The notes beneath the pieces were generated by a model, which was given only the letters and a program-made list of their open reading frames with translations, was not told the origin of the DNA and did no database searches. Below are positions 45,657 through 58,154 of a stretch of 64,000 bases of DNA, one piece after another. This DNA is from Pseudofabraea citricarpa (Eukaryota > Ascomycota > Leotiomycetes > Helotiales > Dermateaceae). Both the position numbers and the translations under genes were made by a program. Every line of letters starts with the position of its first letter. Within the stretch, counting starts at the first letter, position 1. The stretch spans positions 1,240,001-1,304,000 of the forward strand of contig JAPWGK010000006.1 of assembly GCA_029641185.1 (NCBI GenBank), written 5' to 3'.

Positions 45657-46778
45657 TGACGATATGAGCTTAGGTTGGGGTTAAGATCTAGCTTGATCTA
45701 TGTACAATGTTTGTAAAGAAGATATGTATAATTGCCATTTTCAGTAGATAGCAGGCTGCTTCGGTCCTTCTGCTCGCTAGCTCAATACTCGAGAGCTTGA
45801 AAACTGTCGAAGCGCAGGTTCTCGACATTACTCAGTCCTGGCCGAATGGATCTGTTTTTAAATCACTCAAAATGGGTTTCTCCTGATCCATCGAGCCATC
45901 TCAACTCCATCTCGCTTCTCTCTTCAGACACCGCCTCTCATTGGAGTAGTAAGGATGTCAGTGTTACGTTATGCCCAAAATTAAGCAACAAAGTCAAAAG
46001 AAGCTCCCAAATTCCGGATGAACATGCATCTGAACATGTCCATCTCGCAGCCATCCATCACATATCCATCCATGCTAGCGGCGGACGTGTTCTTCAGGAC
46101 TTAGTGGCCCACAGGCGGACTTGAGCCATTCCGATTCGTGCATCTCGATGCGGGATGCGGGGCGAGGGGTTGGCGGGGTATGGATATTCTTCGCGATGCA
46201 GCTTGACGGCTTCTACGGCCTGTTTTTTTTTTTACTTTCCCCTCTGGCTGGACTGATCGTGATATCCACCCTGAGGACGGATCAGCAGTTCAATCTTCTG
46301 AGCGGGAGGCGATGGATTGGAGAGTGGAGTGAGAAGAAGGGCCTTCTTTCTCGTCTCCTGCGAACCAAACTCTCCTCTTTAGGGGCGTGAGTTGTTTTTT
46401 TCTCCCTCTTCCCACCCTTCTGCCATCTGCTGCTCCTCTATCCGCCTCCGCTTTTTCTCCTGGTCGAGGTACATGTACGAAGGGGAAGATACCGTACCCC
46501 GCTATGCTCCCTGCCTACCTTAATACCAAGCTCGACCCAGGCACCAAGGTGGAGGGAGAGCACCTCGGGAGAGGGGCAAGGTTGGGGTGAGATGCTCAGT
46601 GAAGTCATATGTCATGTCATGACTTTTTCTTCTGCTTTTGTTTTTGATCCGGTGAGAGCTATGTCCAGACGATCGGGCCACTATAAAAAGGCAGCTTGAG
46701 TCCCCCCAGAATAAGAGACGGCCACTCCAGTCAGTCAGACCCGCCTCAGATCAACTTCAACTTGATTCGATTTCCATC
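45657..46778. other. Intergenic region upstream of the GH27 gene
   Basis: 1.1 kb with no supported gene; short frames of 60-92 codons have no coding character. Contains overlapping GTCATATGTCATGTCATGAC-type palindromic sequence at about 46604-46623 and a TATA box, listed next. Confidence 0.5.
46682..46690 (+). promoter_or_regulatory. TATA box of the alpha-galactosidase gene
   Basis: TATAAAAAG, 97 bp before the ATG at 46779. Typical of inducible carbohydrate-enzyme genes. Confidence 0.55.
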
Positions 46779-48780
46779 ATGTATTCTTCCTCTTCTTCCC
46801 CCAGTAAGAATGCCCTTGCTCTCTGGACGGCTATTGCTGGTCTTCTGGGATCGAGCACTGCTGCCAGTTACAATGGGTTGGCGGTGACTCCACAGATGGG
46901 CTGGGACAATTGGAATGCGTACGTGTATATCCGAAATCAAACCCCCAAGAAAAAAGAAGGCGAAGCCCAAGTCAAACATGAATATTGACACCTAGATACA
47001 GATTTGGCTGCGACGTCTCCGAAGAGCTCCTCCAGCAGCACGCCCAACTGATCGTCGACTACGGTCTCAAAGACCTCGGGTACCAGTACGTCGTCCTCGA
47101 CGACTGCTGGAGCGTTGGCCGAAATGCGAGCAACAACGACTCGCTGGTCGCCGACCCGGAAAAGTTCCCGCGGGGAATGGCGGCCGTCGCTGAGGACATA
47201 CACGTTCTCGGTCTTAAATTCGGCATGTACTCCGATGCCGGTAAATATACGTGCGGAGGCTACTCGGGCAGCTTGGGCTACGAGACGGTCGACGCCCAGA
47301 CGTTCGCCGATTGGGGCGTGGATTATCTGAAGTACGACAATTGCTTCAACGAGGGCGTTGCAGGAAACCAGCAGATTTCGAGGAACAGGTACGTTTTTAG
47401 TTATTTTTTTCTCTTCACTTTTCTTTTGGCGGCGAATTCTTTTTTTTTCTTCTTTCGAGTATGGTACATCTGGTCTCAAGATTACGGTGAATTTTGTTTT
47501 TGTTCTTTTTCTTTTTTGAGAATATGCTGGATCTTTTTCGTTGCCCCCCCGAGTATGGTGAATTTGCTTTTTGGAGCATAGTGAATTTGGGGTTGAGATT
47601 AGAATGGATTTTCTTCCAAGAAAATGGTGAATTTGCTAACTTGCTTCACTTCGCCATTTAGATACAAGGTCATGTCTGATGCCTTAAATGCCACTGGCCG
47701 ACCTATCCTATACTCCCTCTGCAACTGGGGGGAGGATTCACCCTGGAACTGGGCCTCAACCATCTCTAATTCATGGAGAATCACGGGAGATATAACTGAT
47801 GCGTGGGATAAAATCGATGCTAGATGTCCATGGTAAGTGAAGTGTGGTGAAGTGAAGTGTGGTGAAGTGAAGTGTGGTGAAGTGAAGTGAAGTGTTCCAA
47901 AAAAAAAAGAGAGAGAGAGAATAGTGAATATCTTGCTAACCAAATTGTTTGAAGCGACGGCATCAACGCATGGAACTGCGGCCTTCCAGGGTTTCACTGC
48001 TCCGTCGCCAACATCGCCAACAAAGCCTCCTTCGTGGTATCTAAGGCCCAGCCCGGTGGATGGAATGATCTAGACATGCTGGAAGTCGGTAACGGAGCCA
48101 TGACTGACGACGAGTATGTTGCACACTTCAGTCTCTGGGCTGCTGTCAAATCCCCCCTCATCATGGGCAACGACATACGGGAGATCCCAGCCGCTGACCT
48201 GGCAATCCTGTCCAATGCAGCCGTCATTGCAGTCAATCAAGATCCGTTGGGTAGCAGCGTGGCGAGACGATTCATCTACCCAGAAGCCGGCTCCCAATTC
48301 ACCTCTCAACTGTGGTCCGGAAACCTGAAGTCGACGACCGGCGGAGACTACAACGACATGGTAGTGCTCCTCGTGAACGGAGAGGATACTCCACAGGTTC
48401 TCAATGCCACCCTGGTCGATATCTTCTCGGACAGCGGGCTAGCAGGCACTGCTAAGCAAGTCAGCATGGCATGGGAAGTGCGCGATCTGTGGGCAAACCG
48501 TATGAGTGACGCAGTTGCGCAGTCGATTATCGGCGTGAGCAACATGACCGGCAATGCGACGACGGGATTCAATGCCACGCGCGTGGGCTATGGTCGATAC
48601 AACGCGACAGCGTTGAGCTATGAAGACGGGTTGAAGGCTGCCGATGACTTGCTACTCGGCAACGTTACGAGCACTGTGTTGCCGAGTGGAACGGTTTCCG
48701 CCACGGTTGCACCGCACGGCGCAGCGATGTATCGGTTGAGAGCCGTACAGACTGGGTCGAAGAAGAGAGATGAGTTGTAA
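46779..48780 (+). CDS. GH27 alpha-galactosidase with C-terminal RDEL
   Basis: Four exons: 46779-46918, 47002-47388, 47662-47832, 47955-48780; 507 aa. Signal peptide [19 protein letters not shown], then the GH27 start [20 protein letters not shown]. The nucleophile is Asp159 in DYLKYDNCF and the acid/base is Asp219 in [19 protein letters not shown] and [11 protein letters not shown] are further family marks. Cys-Cys in [13 protein letters not shown] spans the last intron, confirming that splice. It removes terminal alpha-galactose from galactomannans and raffinose-type sugars. The C-terminal domain has several N-glycosylation sequons. The last residues are KKRDEL, which looks like an ER-retrieval signal and is unusual for a secreted hydrolase. 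Intron 3 carries a GTGAAGTGAAGTGTG tandem repeat. Confidence 0.9.
47836..47895. repeat. GTGAAGTGAAGTGTG tandem repeat within intron 3 of the GH27 gene
   Basis: About four copies of a 15-nt unit, starting just after the donor site. It adds length to an intron that would otherwise be near 60 nt. Confidence 0.6.
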
Positions 48781-49443
48781 ATGAATGGGAGAGGAGGAAT
48801 AGTATTTGTGGGGCTGAGATTTGCTTATCGACTCATTCACCTAACCTAACCGATCATTCTGCTGAAGTAATGTTTATGCATGTAACTGGTGAACTCACAG
48901 TATATAGGTATATAGCTAGCTCTGGTACATAACCATTCACTTTAAATATATATATATATGAATTCTCTTTGGAACAAGCTGTGTACTCTTAGTTTACCTA
49001 GCTAAGAGATATATACAGTATGGATTTTATTACCCCTAACCCCAAATTTCAGGCCCCTGTATTATTATGCACCTCGATGACGAACACTTGTCTAGACGAA
49101 CAGATATACTCGAAACAGAGCATTGCTAGACAAGCCAACAATTGCGACACAAATAGGCTGAGGTCGAGGACTTGAATATTTGAATTGTACAAAACGGATT
49201 TGATTGATATAGACAAAGGAAATATATCTGCGAGCGCACTTCCAAAAAGAAGCTTATTTGAGCACAATAACAATACGATGGGTAAAAAGGCATTTTGTAC
49301 CTCCAACGCCATGGCCCCAAGCAGGAAAACCAAAAACACAAAACGTACAGGATATAAAAGGTATTAATAGCCCCCAGCCCATCTACGATATGATATACTT
49401 TTTTTCGTCCAACCAGTCAGAGAATTTTCGCCTCTAGCTCCCA
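48781..49443. other. Convergent intergenic region
   Basis: 663 bp between GH27 and ABC transporter 3' ends. Contains an (AT)n run at about 48947-48959. No gene seen. Confidence 0.5.
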
Positions 49444-52400
49444 TCACTCGTCATCTACTAATCGTCCAGCTTCGTATGCCTTCTTGGCAGCCTTCTGTAA
49501 AGACTCGAGATCTCCACTCATCTCGCACATAGATTTGAAGACTGCGTCCTTGCCTTCTTTCTTGAGTAACTCGTGAGGATGTCCATATTCAACCACGCAT
49601 CCTTTGTCCAGCACCAAGACCTTGTCGTAGTCGACAATTGTTTGCAGACGATGTGCGATAGTGATGATAGTGCTCTTGAGCTCGCGGATTGTCTCTTGGA
49701 TTTTGCTGTCAGTGTTGTAGTCGATAGAGGCTGTAGCTTCATCCATCATGAGAACCTTGGGGTTCTTCAACAAAGCACGCGCCAAGCATAGCAGTTGACG
49801 TTGGCCCTGCGACAGATTGTTACCCGATTCTGTTACTGGCGAAGATAAGTTGAGGAAAATGTTCTTGTTCGTAGTAGGAGTGGAGGCGCCATCGCTAGAG
49901 CTACTAAGCGATGGGGTAATTTCGACCAACGGCGTTGAGGGTTGCGTTGTTGATGATGGTGCTCCAATAAGTTGAACTCGTCGCAGAGCGGTAAAGATGT
50001 CCTCGTCTGTGAAGAGGTTGAAAGGATCTAGATTAGTCCTTATAGTGCCAGTGAACAAGGTTGGATCTTGAGGAACGATGGTAATTGACTCGCGAAGGTC
50101 TTGAAGACCAATCAGGCCGATATCAACATCATCAATCAAGACCTTGCCCTCTTCGGCCTCTAATCCACGGAAAAGTGCAAGAGCTAAGGAGCTCTTGCCG
50201 GCACCAGTGCGACCTACAATACCAACCTTCTCAAGAGGGTTGATCTTGAAAGTGACGTTTCGGAGTACTGGTTCAAGATCTTCTCTGTATCTTGTGGTGT
50301 AGTTGATGAACTCAACGGAACCTCTGCTTGGCCAGTTGGCAGCAGGTCGAGTATCTTCAATAACAGCCTCAGCTTCTTGCTCTACGTCAAGATACTCCTT
50401 GATACGTTCTACAGAGTTCATATTTTGCTCGTTCATGGCATAAAGTCGAACCAACCAAAGAACGTTCTCTGTAAATCCGATAGCGTAACTCAAGGACAAA
50501 CCTGCAGATCCAGCATCAATCTTTCCGATGCTGAGAACGACAAATGCTCCTGCAAAGAAAGCAACAAAGTCACCAATGACATCGATTCGGAACGCGAGCC
50601 ATCGGTTAGCTGCCCAAAGGTAGATAAACGGTCGACTATGAGTGTTGACTCGAAGCATATTGTCTCGGATAAATCTTCTTTCATCGCCGTATGCACGAAT
50701 GGTTGTGATGCCGCTCAAAGTTTCGCCAAACTGTTGGAAGAGCGGGCTTCTCTGAACTGATTCAAGCCTCTTGAGATCGCGAGAGGATCGAAGGTAGAAC
50801 TTTCCAACAAAGAAATACATGGCGCTGATGAAGACGCCGGCTATCAGGAAACCAGGAGTGATGATAGAAATTAAAGCAATGGTGACAAGGATTGCAAGAG
50901 CACAAGCCATCACACCAATAGCGATTGGAGCAACCTCTTGATCAACTGCCTCGAGATCTTTACTGAAACGGTTCATCAATTGGCCAAGAGGTGTGACATC
51001 AAAGAACTTGAATTTTGCGCGGGTGACAGAAGTTATCAGAGCCTCGTGTATCTTCCAACTGGCTGTGATAGAACCATAAAATAGCCAAAAGTCACGGAAA
51101 AGTGCAATCAACATGCATGCAATTCCAATCATGGCATAAACAGAGAGGTAGTAATTGACATCGACATGAGGAGCAACCTTTGAAAGGACCGAGGTTTGGT
51201 TGGGGTCGAAATAAGGTTGATATTTGGCGATGTTGGAAGTCGCGGAAACTCGGACCGTAGAGATGGTATTGCCAATGAAGCTGTTTGCCGAGGGACCAAA
51301 AGCGAGATGTGTTTCTTCAGTGTCGTACTGGATAGCCCATTGCCTGATCCAGATGTTTGCCGCAAGAGCTCCAATCTGTTGGACACCGAAAACCGTGACA
51401 GCAATGACCCAGAACCACCAGGGACCCATTGACTTCAAATAAAGAATAATGACTTCCCATTTGACACCTCCCTCAGCTTTAGTCTCGTCCATGGCATCCT
51501 TCTTCTCCGTCTTAGAAGCGTCCTTTGATTTGACATCCTTGCCAGAACCGTTGAGTTGATTAATCTTTGGAGCAACATCCTCGATCAGAGTTTCTTCACT
51601 CTCATCACCAACGCTCGATGGAACACGTGACGGGATTCGAGATATTGTTGCCGAACCTGGTCTTGACTTGATAATCTCTTCCCCAAGCTTGCCTGAAGCC
51701 ATCACTTCATCGGCTGAGCCTTGAACAGCAATTCGACCGTTATCGAGGCAAACAACATAGCGTGAGTAAGGAACACAAAGGGCAAGGTTGTGTGTGACCA
51801 ATATACATGTTCGATCTCGCATCAATGGTCCCATAATGCAGTTATCGAAGATCCATTTTGCAGTATGTGAGTCGACAGCGCTGAGACAATCGTCCAAGAG
51901 AACGTGCTTGGAATTCGAATACAAAGCTCGAGCAAGAGAGATACGCTGCTTTTGTCCACCCGATAAGGTGATTCCTTTTTCGCCTACCAAGGTGTCATCT
52001 CCTGCATCTAGGATTTCCAAATCGCGCTCAAGAGCACACGCAATGATAACGTCCTTGTATCTCTTCTCGTCCAGTGGTGCTGAGAAAAGGATGTTTTCTT
52101 TAATATTGGCATTGACGAGCCATGCTTGCTGAGCACAGTATGCGACACTTTCTGTAAGACCAGTCTCTGGGTCGGGATGAACATCCTCGCGACTGTATCC
52201 ACCCGGCAAGAAAACCTTACCTTTGATCAAACTCATTTCACCGAGTAAGGCCATCAAAAGAGACGTTTTTCCTGAACCAGTTGGGCCTGCAATGATGTTC
52301 AGCTTTCCAATTTCAAACTTGATGTCCAAGTCCATGAGACGGAAAGCACTTGAGATATCTTCTTCGGATACCTCCTTTCCGCCCCAGGAGAAGGTGGCAT

Positions 52401-54589
52401 TTTTGAACCCAATGGTCTTGTTACCCTCTTCGTCTACATTGTCGTGCTTGAGTTGTTCGTACTTCTCAGTCTCTTCTTCGTTCAAGAACTCTTCCACACG
52501 ATCTACAGACACTTTAGACTCTTGTACGTGAGCAATCATGTCTCCCAACTGATCAAGCGGAACACGAAGGATTGTGAATAGAGAGATAGCGGTAAATGCA
52601 ATGGATGGGTAAAGCGGCTTCCCTTCAATGACAACGTAACTGAGGAAGGAGAAGAATGTAATCACGACCGGAACGGTGTTCCATACAGCTACTGCAAATG
52701 CCCAAAGAATGTACTTCATGCGCAAAGCCTTGAGCTCCGCGGCACGTTTCTCACTGACAAGCTTGCTGAATCGATGCTCCCAAGCAAAGTATTTGATGAT
52801 TCGAATGTTTTGTAGCACTTCATTCGTAGTGTGGATTCTTTTGTCTGTGGCAGCCATGATTTTCTTCTGAGTGCGGCCAAATCCTCGAGCGAATGCGATA
52901 TTAACTGGCAAGAGAATGACCATCACAACAAGACCAGGGATACTGCTAAGTCCGAGGATGCGGTAAAGAAGGTAAATGGCAACGGCGAGTTGGGTTGGCG
53001 CGGAAGCAAGAAGGAAATGTAGGTATGCCGTGATCTCGCTGACCTTGAAAGAATCAACAGACATCAAGTTGATAATAGTTCCGACATTGACTTGCTCGTC
53101 GGAGCTCTTTTCGGGCACAGCTGGGGCAGTTGCATGCGTAGAATCTTGCTTGCTATCATCCTTCTTTTTCCCTCCCATTCCAAGTAGTTTCTTCCATTTG
53201 CTAGGCTTGGCAGCATCTTCCTTATCTTTCTTGTCGCCAAGTGTAGTTTCGTTTCCAGCCGCAGCCTTACGACGAAGAGCCTTTGCATATATCTCACCAA
53301 TAATGATTGCGCGTAGACGAATACAGATCTTGCGGCCAATCCACAAGGCTTGTTGATCGGCCAATGATCGCAAAAGATCTGTGAAAGCTAAAAGAATTAC
53401 ACTTTTGGCAGGTCAGCTTTGAACCGTAATATCTTGACGCAGCAACTTACTATAGCCAGACAACATTTCGTGGAGTGGTCTCAGGATCTTCAATGTACTC
53501 AAGAATTGCTTTTAACAGCAATGTGGGCGCAAAGGTGAAAAGACCTGAAAACACAGCATACAAGCACTGCTTTACAAGTAGCCATTTGAAGTAACGCATG
53601 AGATGCCATGTTAATGCCGATGTTTTCTTCAACTGTCGGTAATCTGCGAGAACGTGTGCAGCCTTGTCTTTGGGCATGAGATTCCAGACGTCTTTCTGCT
53701 CGAAAGTTTTCTTGTAGCCTTGCCACACAATAGCGTCGACCCAAGAGAATGTAGCAATTGAGAAAATACTTGCAAGAGGTTCTCGAGAAGGCTCGATGTC
53801 ATCTTCCCACTCAAGAACAACGGCCTTGTTGCCTTTCCGTGTCGTCATAGCAATTCCAAAAAGGAGTGTAACGAGAACAAATTCAGTAATTACGAGGATC
53901 TGAGCTAGTCTTGAACGTGGATGAATGATTGCCGAGCGGAAAATAACGATCGAAAGGATCCATTGAACCGTATATAGCGATGCTGTGTGATTCCATAACC
54001 CTGGAATTCTCCAATGTGTATTTGAAAGGAACAATCGCATGCTTGCGATGACGAGTACATATATCCAGGTGGCCATTCCCGCAATTGTGGTAACCATGCC
54101 CTTGGGCCCATATGCATGCATCGTAAATGCAATTATATTGATGCAGCAAACAGCAAGAATGGCACAGAGCTCAATAATAACAATTGTATTTTGAGCAACC
54201 GGCTTATCAATCTGGGCTACAGATCCCTTCGTCGTCGTCTTGGTTAAAGCCAAACGACCACCGTTCATGGTCAGTCCCTCGTCGTCGTCCTCGTCATCAT
54301 CTACCGTGGCATCCACATCCTGATATGCAGATGCTGCAGTGCCATTCGAGCCAGCCGCGATGGGCTCGTAGCCATTCTTTCGTTTTAACTTGACATTTCG
54401 GTGGACGGCTTGTGATATGATGTATAGTAAGGATATTCCAACGGCTATTAATGGGAAGAGGACTCTTAAGAAACTGAGCAATGTTAGCCAGTCTGCGACG
54501 ACACGGAATGGATCCCACTCTTACTCTCGTTGCACACAGTTGGTGAAGTCGTCCACCTGCCAGATGGGCCCTGCACACTGGCCCAGCAT
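49444..54589 (-). CDS. ABCC-family (MRP-type) full transporter with TMD0
   Basis: Three exons: 54589-54525, 54473-53451, 53401-49444; 1681 aa. Intron 2 (49 nt) joins NVVWLY to VILLAFTDLLRSL; intron 1 joins NCVQR to DFLRVLFPL. Layout: an extra N-terminal membrane region (TMD0, about 20-215), TMD1, NBD1 (Walker A GPTGSGKTSLL near 734, signature LSGGQKQRISLARAL, Walker B HVLLDDCLSAVD), TMD2, and NBD2 (Walker A GRTGAGKSSLALALF near 1428, signature LSQGQRQLLCLARALL, Walker B VLMMDEATASID). NBD1 has Asp where the catalytic Glu is expected, as in most ABCC proteins. Likely a vacuolar or plasma-membrane exporter of organic anions, bile-acid-like compounds or conjugates (Ybt1/Bpt1-like). The frame stays open and hydrophobic for about 30 codons upstream without an ATG. 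Confidence 0.88.
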
Positions 54590-55487
54590 GATGGAGAGGC
54601 TCGAGATCAAGAAGACGACGAGTCGCAATTGATTGACTTGGCAGGCGATACCGCAGCTTCGAATTGAAGCTCTAGAAGTTATTTGGTCCTCGCACAGTCA
54701 AACAAACAAACAACACTGGAACGCGGGAGGGAAAAAGTTGCCAAACAATGAAGAAGGTTCACAATCCAGCCGCGATGCGAAATGCTGAAGATAGAAGACT
54801 AATCAACCCCACTATTCTTTTGTTAGGCGCTAGCTGGGCGAGAGATATGCGGGCAGGAAACCACTGACCAGCGAGTTAGTTGTTGTTGGAACCTTGCGTC
54901 CTGGTGATGGTTGAAGAAGATGTACCCCGGAGAAAAGAGCGCAGGTGGAGACGTGATAAGGCAGAGCAGAGCAGAGAAATGATATGAGCTTTCGGAAAAG
55001 TCTGAGGTCGGGTCACGATCCGACTCGACTACTTCTTATTTTGACTTTTCGGTGCGGTCTTGCCTCGAGAAGCCGCAAAAGGTGTGCAGGACGGCGTAAT
55101 TACAAGGACGCAGGGCTTTCCCTCTCTTTCTGGTTTGTTTTTGTCCTTCTCCCTTTCCCCCTCCCCCAGCTTCATGCCTCTGTATCATACACTCACATGC
55201 ACATGCATGAGATACGCAGAGTCATCGACGGTATCGCAAACTCGATCTGACCTATGAGTCAGGCCGTATCACATCTCCAACATTGGTTTGATCTTGCACA
55301 CCGCCATCAACGGTCGGCATTCTACGTTCGGAAGGTGGGAGGGCTATCGTATTTGACCAGGCCGAGTTGCCTTGATTGGACAAACGGCTGATGCAGCTGT
55401 GAGGCACTGCAAAAGTCAATCATCTCACGTGCTGGTGTACGACGGTTGCGACAGTGACAGACTTCTTGCAGCTATAATATCATCGCT
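54590..55487. other. Divergent intergenic region
   Basis: 898 bp between the ABC transporter start (minus) and the 620-aa orphan (plus). No supported gene. Confidence 0.5.
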
Positions 55488-57465
55488 ATGTCGGCCATGG
55501 CACGTCCTCGGAATCGGAATCGGAGTCGGCAGCACCACGCAGTCAACATCATAGGCGATGATGCCAATGCATCCCAGCCCCAGGATAATATTAACGACGA
55601 TACTCTACCCCAAAGAACCTCAGAGTTGGCCGCAGAACAAACAGACAAGAATAAAGAATCCACCAATGTCGCCGATGAAGATGCCGGCCAAATGTCTCCA
55701 AAGCGAGCAGCGAAGGGGTTGAGGTTTGCTTCCCAGAGATTTGAGTTCAAGAAGAAATACAGAGTAGCACGGGTCAGGCAATATGCTGGTAAAGCCACGG
55801 GGCGTTGCTGGGAAAAAGACGACAACGAGGGCATTATTGACCACGAGCCCGTTCTGAACCAACTGCTGCATTGGACATCCCCGGACAGCAAAGGTGACGA
55901 TAAATCATGGGAGGATTTACGTGCTAAGGAGCTCACACCTGAATGGGACTTCTATGCAAAAAGATCCCCTAACGTTGCCTTAGTTCCAGCCGTGTTCGAG
56001 AAGTTATGGGTTCCTCGCTACTGCCAGCAACGGGCTGGTCAATCTAGAACTACCACCGACGACAACATCTGGAAGTTCCACTTTTCTCTTTGCCGAGCAC
56101 TTGGATATCTCTACCCTCTACCTACTTTTTCAAGCCGTCCCCATTCATGTACCGTGCCTCCAGGTCACTTCAGTCGTCGCAAGCTACCATGTAAACCCAA
56201 GCGCCATGAAGAATTAACGGCCAAGAGGAAACATATTGGAGAGAGAAACCCAGGAATATACAAGCGCCCGCGAGACCCAAGTAGTTCTACGGACTCCAAG
56301 ATCGCCAACCAATCTAGCAAGTATAAACTATCTTTTCAGGAGAATGGACATACCGGCCTCATATTCCACTTTTTGCAATCCACTATGCTGCAAGAGATAT
56401 TGGAGTCCAACCGGATACAACAAAGCATGATTGCCGTTGTTTCTACCATGCGTGGTCAAAATGCTCTGGACCCGGTTACTTCAGTGAGTGCTGTCAACGC
56501 CATAGCCCTTTCTGAGCTAGAACTTGAATGTCTACGAGGCACAGAGTTTCTTGCAACGTAAGATAGCAACCCACAAATGATCTGCTATAGATAAATGGCC
56601 TTACTAACCTAAGGTGCCAGGTCTCCAGACTTTTTCGGCGTCCCAGGCTATGTCGAGAAACATCGGCAAATTATGCGATGGAGAGAAGACCACGAACTTC
56701 TGGAAACTGTTGGATACCCTTCCTATCCACTTTTAGCCAAGATAGACTGTTATATAGGCTTCTATTTATCCTTGTCGGAAACCTCTGACGATGAAGAGAA
56801 GACTGTCACAGACCCATTAGATGAAAATAGTCATGATGGTTGGTATGAGCTTCCTCGGCAAATAAAGCTGGTAGGCTCTCCAGTCGCCTGCTTGTCAATA
56901 GATAGCATCCTAATGATTTTAGTGGTACTGGAGCAGATACTTCAACCATCTGCGGATCATGAACATAACAGCCACTGCATGGAAACGACAATTCCTTGGC
57001 CGCTTCAAGAAAGGCAAAAAAAGCAATGTGACTCGAGGGCAGATAAGCCAATTTCGTAGAAAGCAAGCATCCAAGGAGAAGCGCAGAAAGAATGTTTCTG
57101 CCGACGGATGTCCTGGCGATGAGTTTTTTAACATGTTCGCAGACCACCTCACTCATCTAGATGAGGTGATCGTGAACCATAAATTGACCTACTCCCAGGA
57201 CAAAGGGATTCAAAAAGATAAGAAAAAGGTAGAGCACGAAACAATCACCGTCTTCCCTCATGGACCGACAGTTCAAAGAATAGTCTCAACTATGAGTATT
57301 CCGTTAGACTCCATTTCTACTAGCTTTGTGCAGCTAACAAGCTCACCTACGAGTACCCCTCTGCTATGGATTGAGAATCCCAACTTCTCACAGAGTATTG
57401 AATCCCTAATCCTAATTCTACCTCAACATGCGACAAGTGAGTTGCGCATAGTGGAAGTGGACTAA
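55488..57465 (+). CDS. Protein of unknown function (620 aa)
   Basis: Three exons: 55488-56557, 56621-56870, 56923-57465. Intron 1 (63 nt; GTAAGA donor, TACTAAC branch) joins FLAT to SPDFFGVPGYVEKH. Intron 2 (52 nt; GTAGGC donor, CCTAAT branch) joins RQIKL to WYWSRYFNHL and moves to the frame that is open to 57465. The N-terminal 90 residues are polar and disordered. Middle segments look folded: FEFKKKYRVARVRQYAG, LNQLLHWTSPDS, WKFHFSLCRALGYLYPL, KLSFQENGHTGLIFHFLQS. Later it has a basic stretch (KRQFLGRFKKGKKSN, RRKQASKEKRRKN). No signal peptide, membrane span or known motif. I do not recognise the family; it may be lineage-restricted. A second start 12 nt downstream (55500) is possible. Confidence 0.62.
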
Positions 57466-58154
57466 CCTCTTGGATGGATAAAGTCCCTGACTTAGATGTT
57501 GATGCCTCTCATGAAGTCACCACAACATCTTCCCCTCTCCCCTTGTTCATTCAACGAATAGTATAGTTACTCACATCAATAACGCAGGATTCGGATTAAA
57601 GAATAATAACAAAATTCATGGATACAAGCGTGGGCAGCGAACATGGAACGGACTGACTAAAAGCCTGACGTGGACACAAAGCAAAACAAAACAAAAGGGT
57701 GAGTCGTTGGACGTTGAGAAACCAAAGAGAATAATAAGACAGGATACAGAAATTCCAGAGGTTTGGACACTTCACCATTAGATAGGATAAAGGATAGCAT
57801 TAAGTTGGTGTCGTTAAATGAATTATTGAATAAGCAATTTTCTACCTGAGCACGTACTACCACGCAATGCAGTGCAAAAACATATAAAGCTATGACGATC
57901 TAGAACTTTTTTCATCACATCCATGAGTATGCAAAATCGCAGATGGTATTACACAAAAGATCGGTAAAGATTATCTTTTCCCCCTTTCTTCTTTTCCCGT
58001 AAATGCATGCCTACCGTACAATTGTCACTTCAACGACACCCCGGTTCTTTTCCTCCTCTGCTCGTTTCTTATTTTGCTTTTTGTACAAAGAAAAATAAAG
58101 GATTTTATAAATAAACATCCCGTTGCTAAAGCATCGCAATCATGGAATTTCACC
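57466..58154. other. Convergent intergenic region
   Basis: 689 bp between the orphan gene and SEC61 3' ends. AT-rich, no gene seen. Confidence 0.5.
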
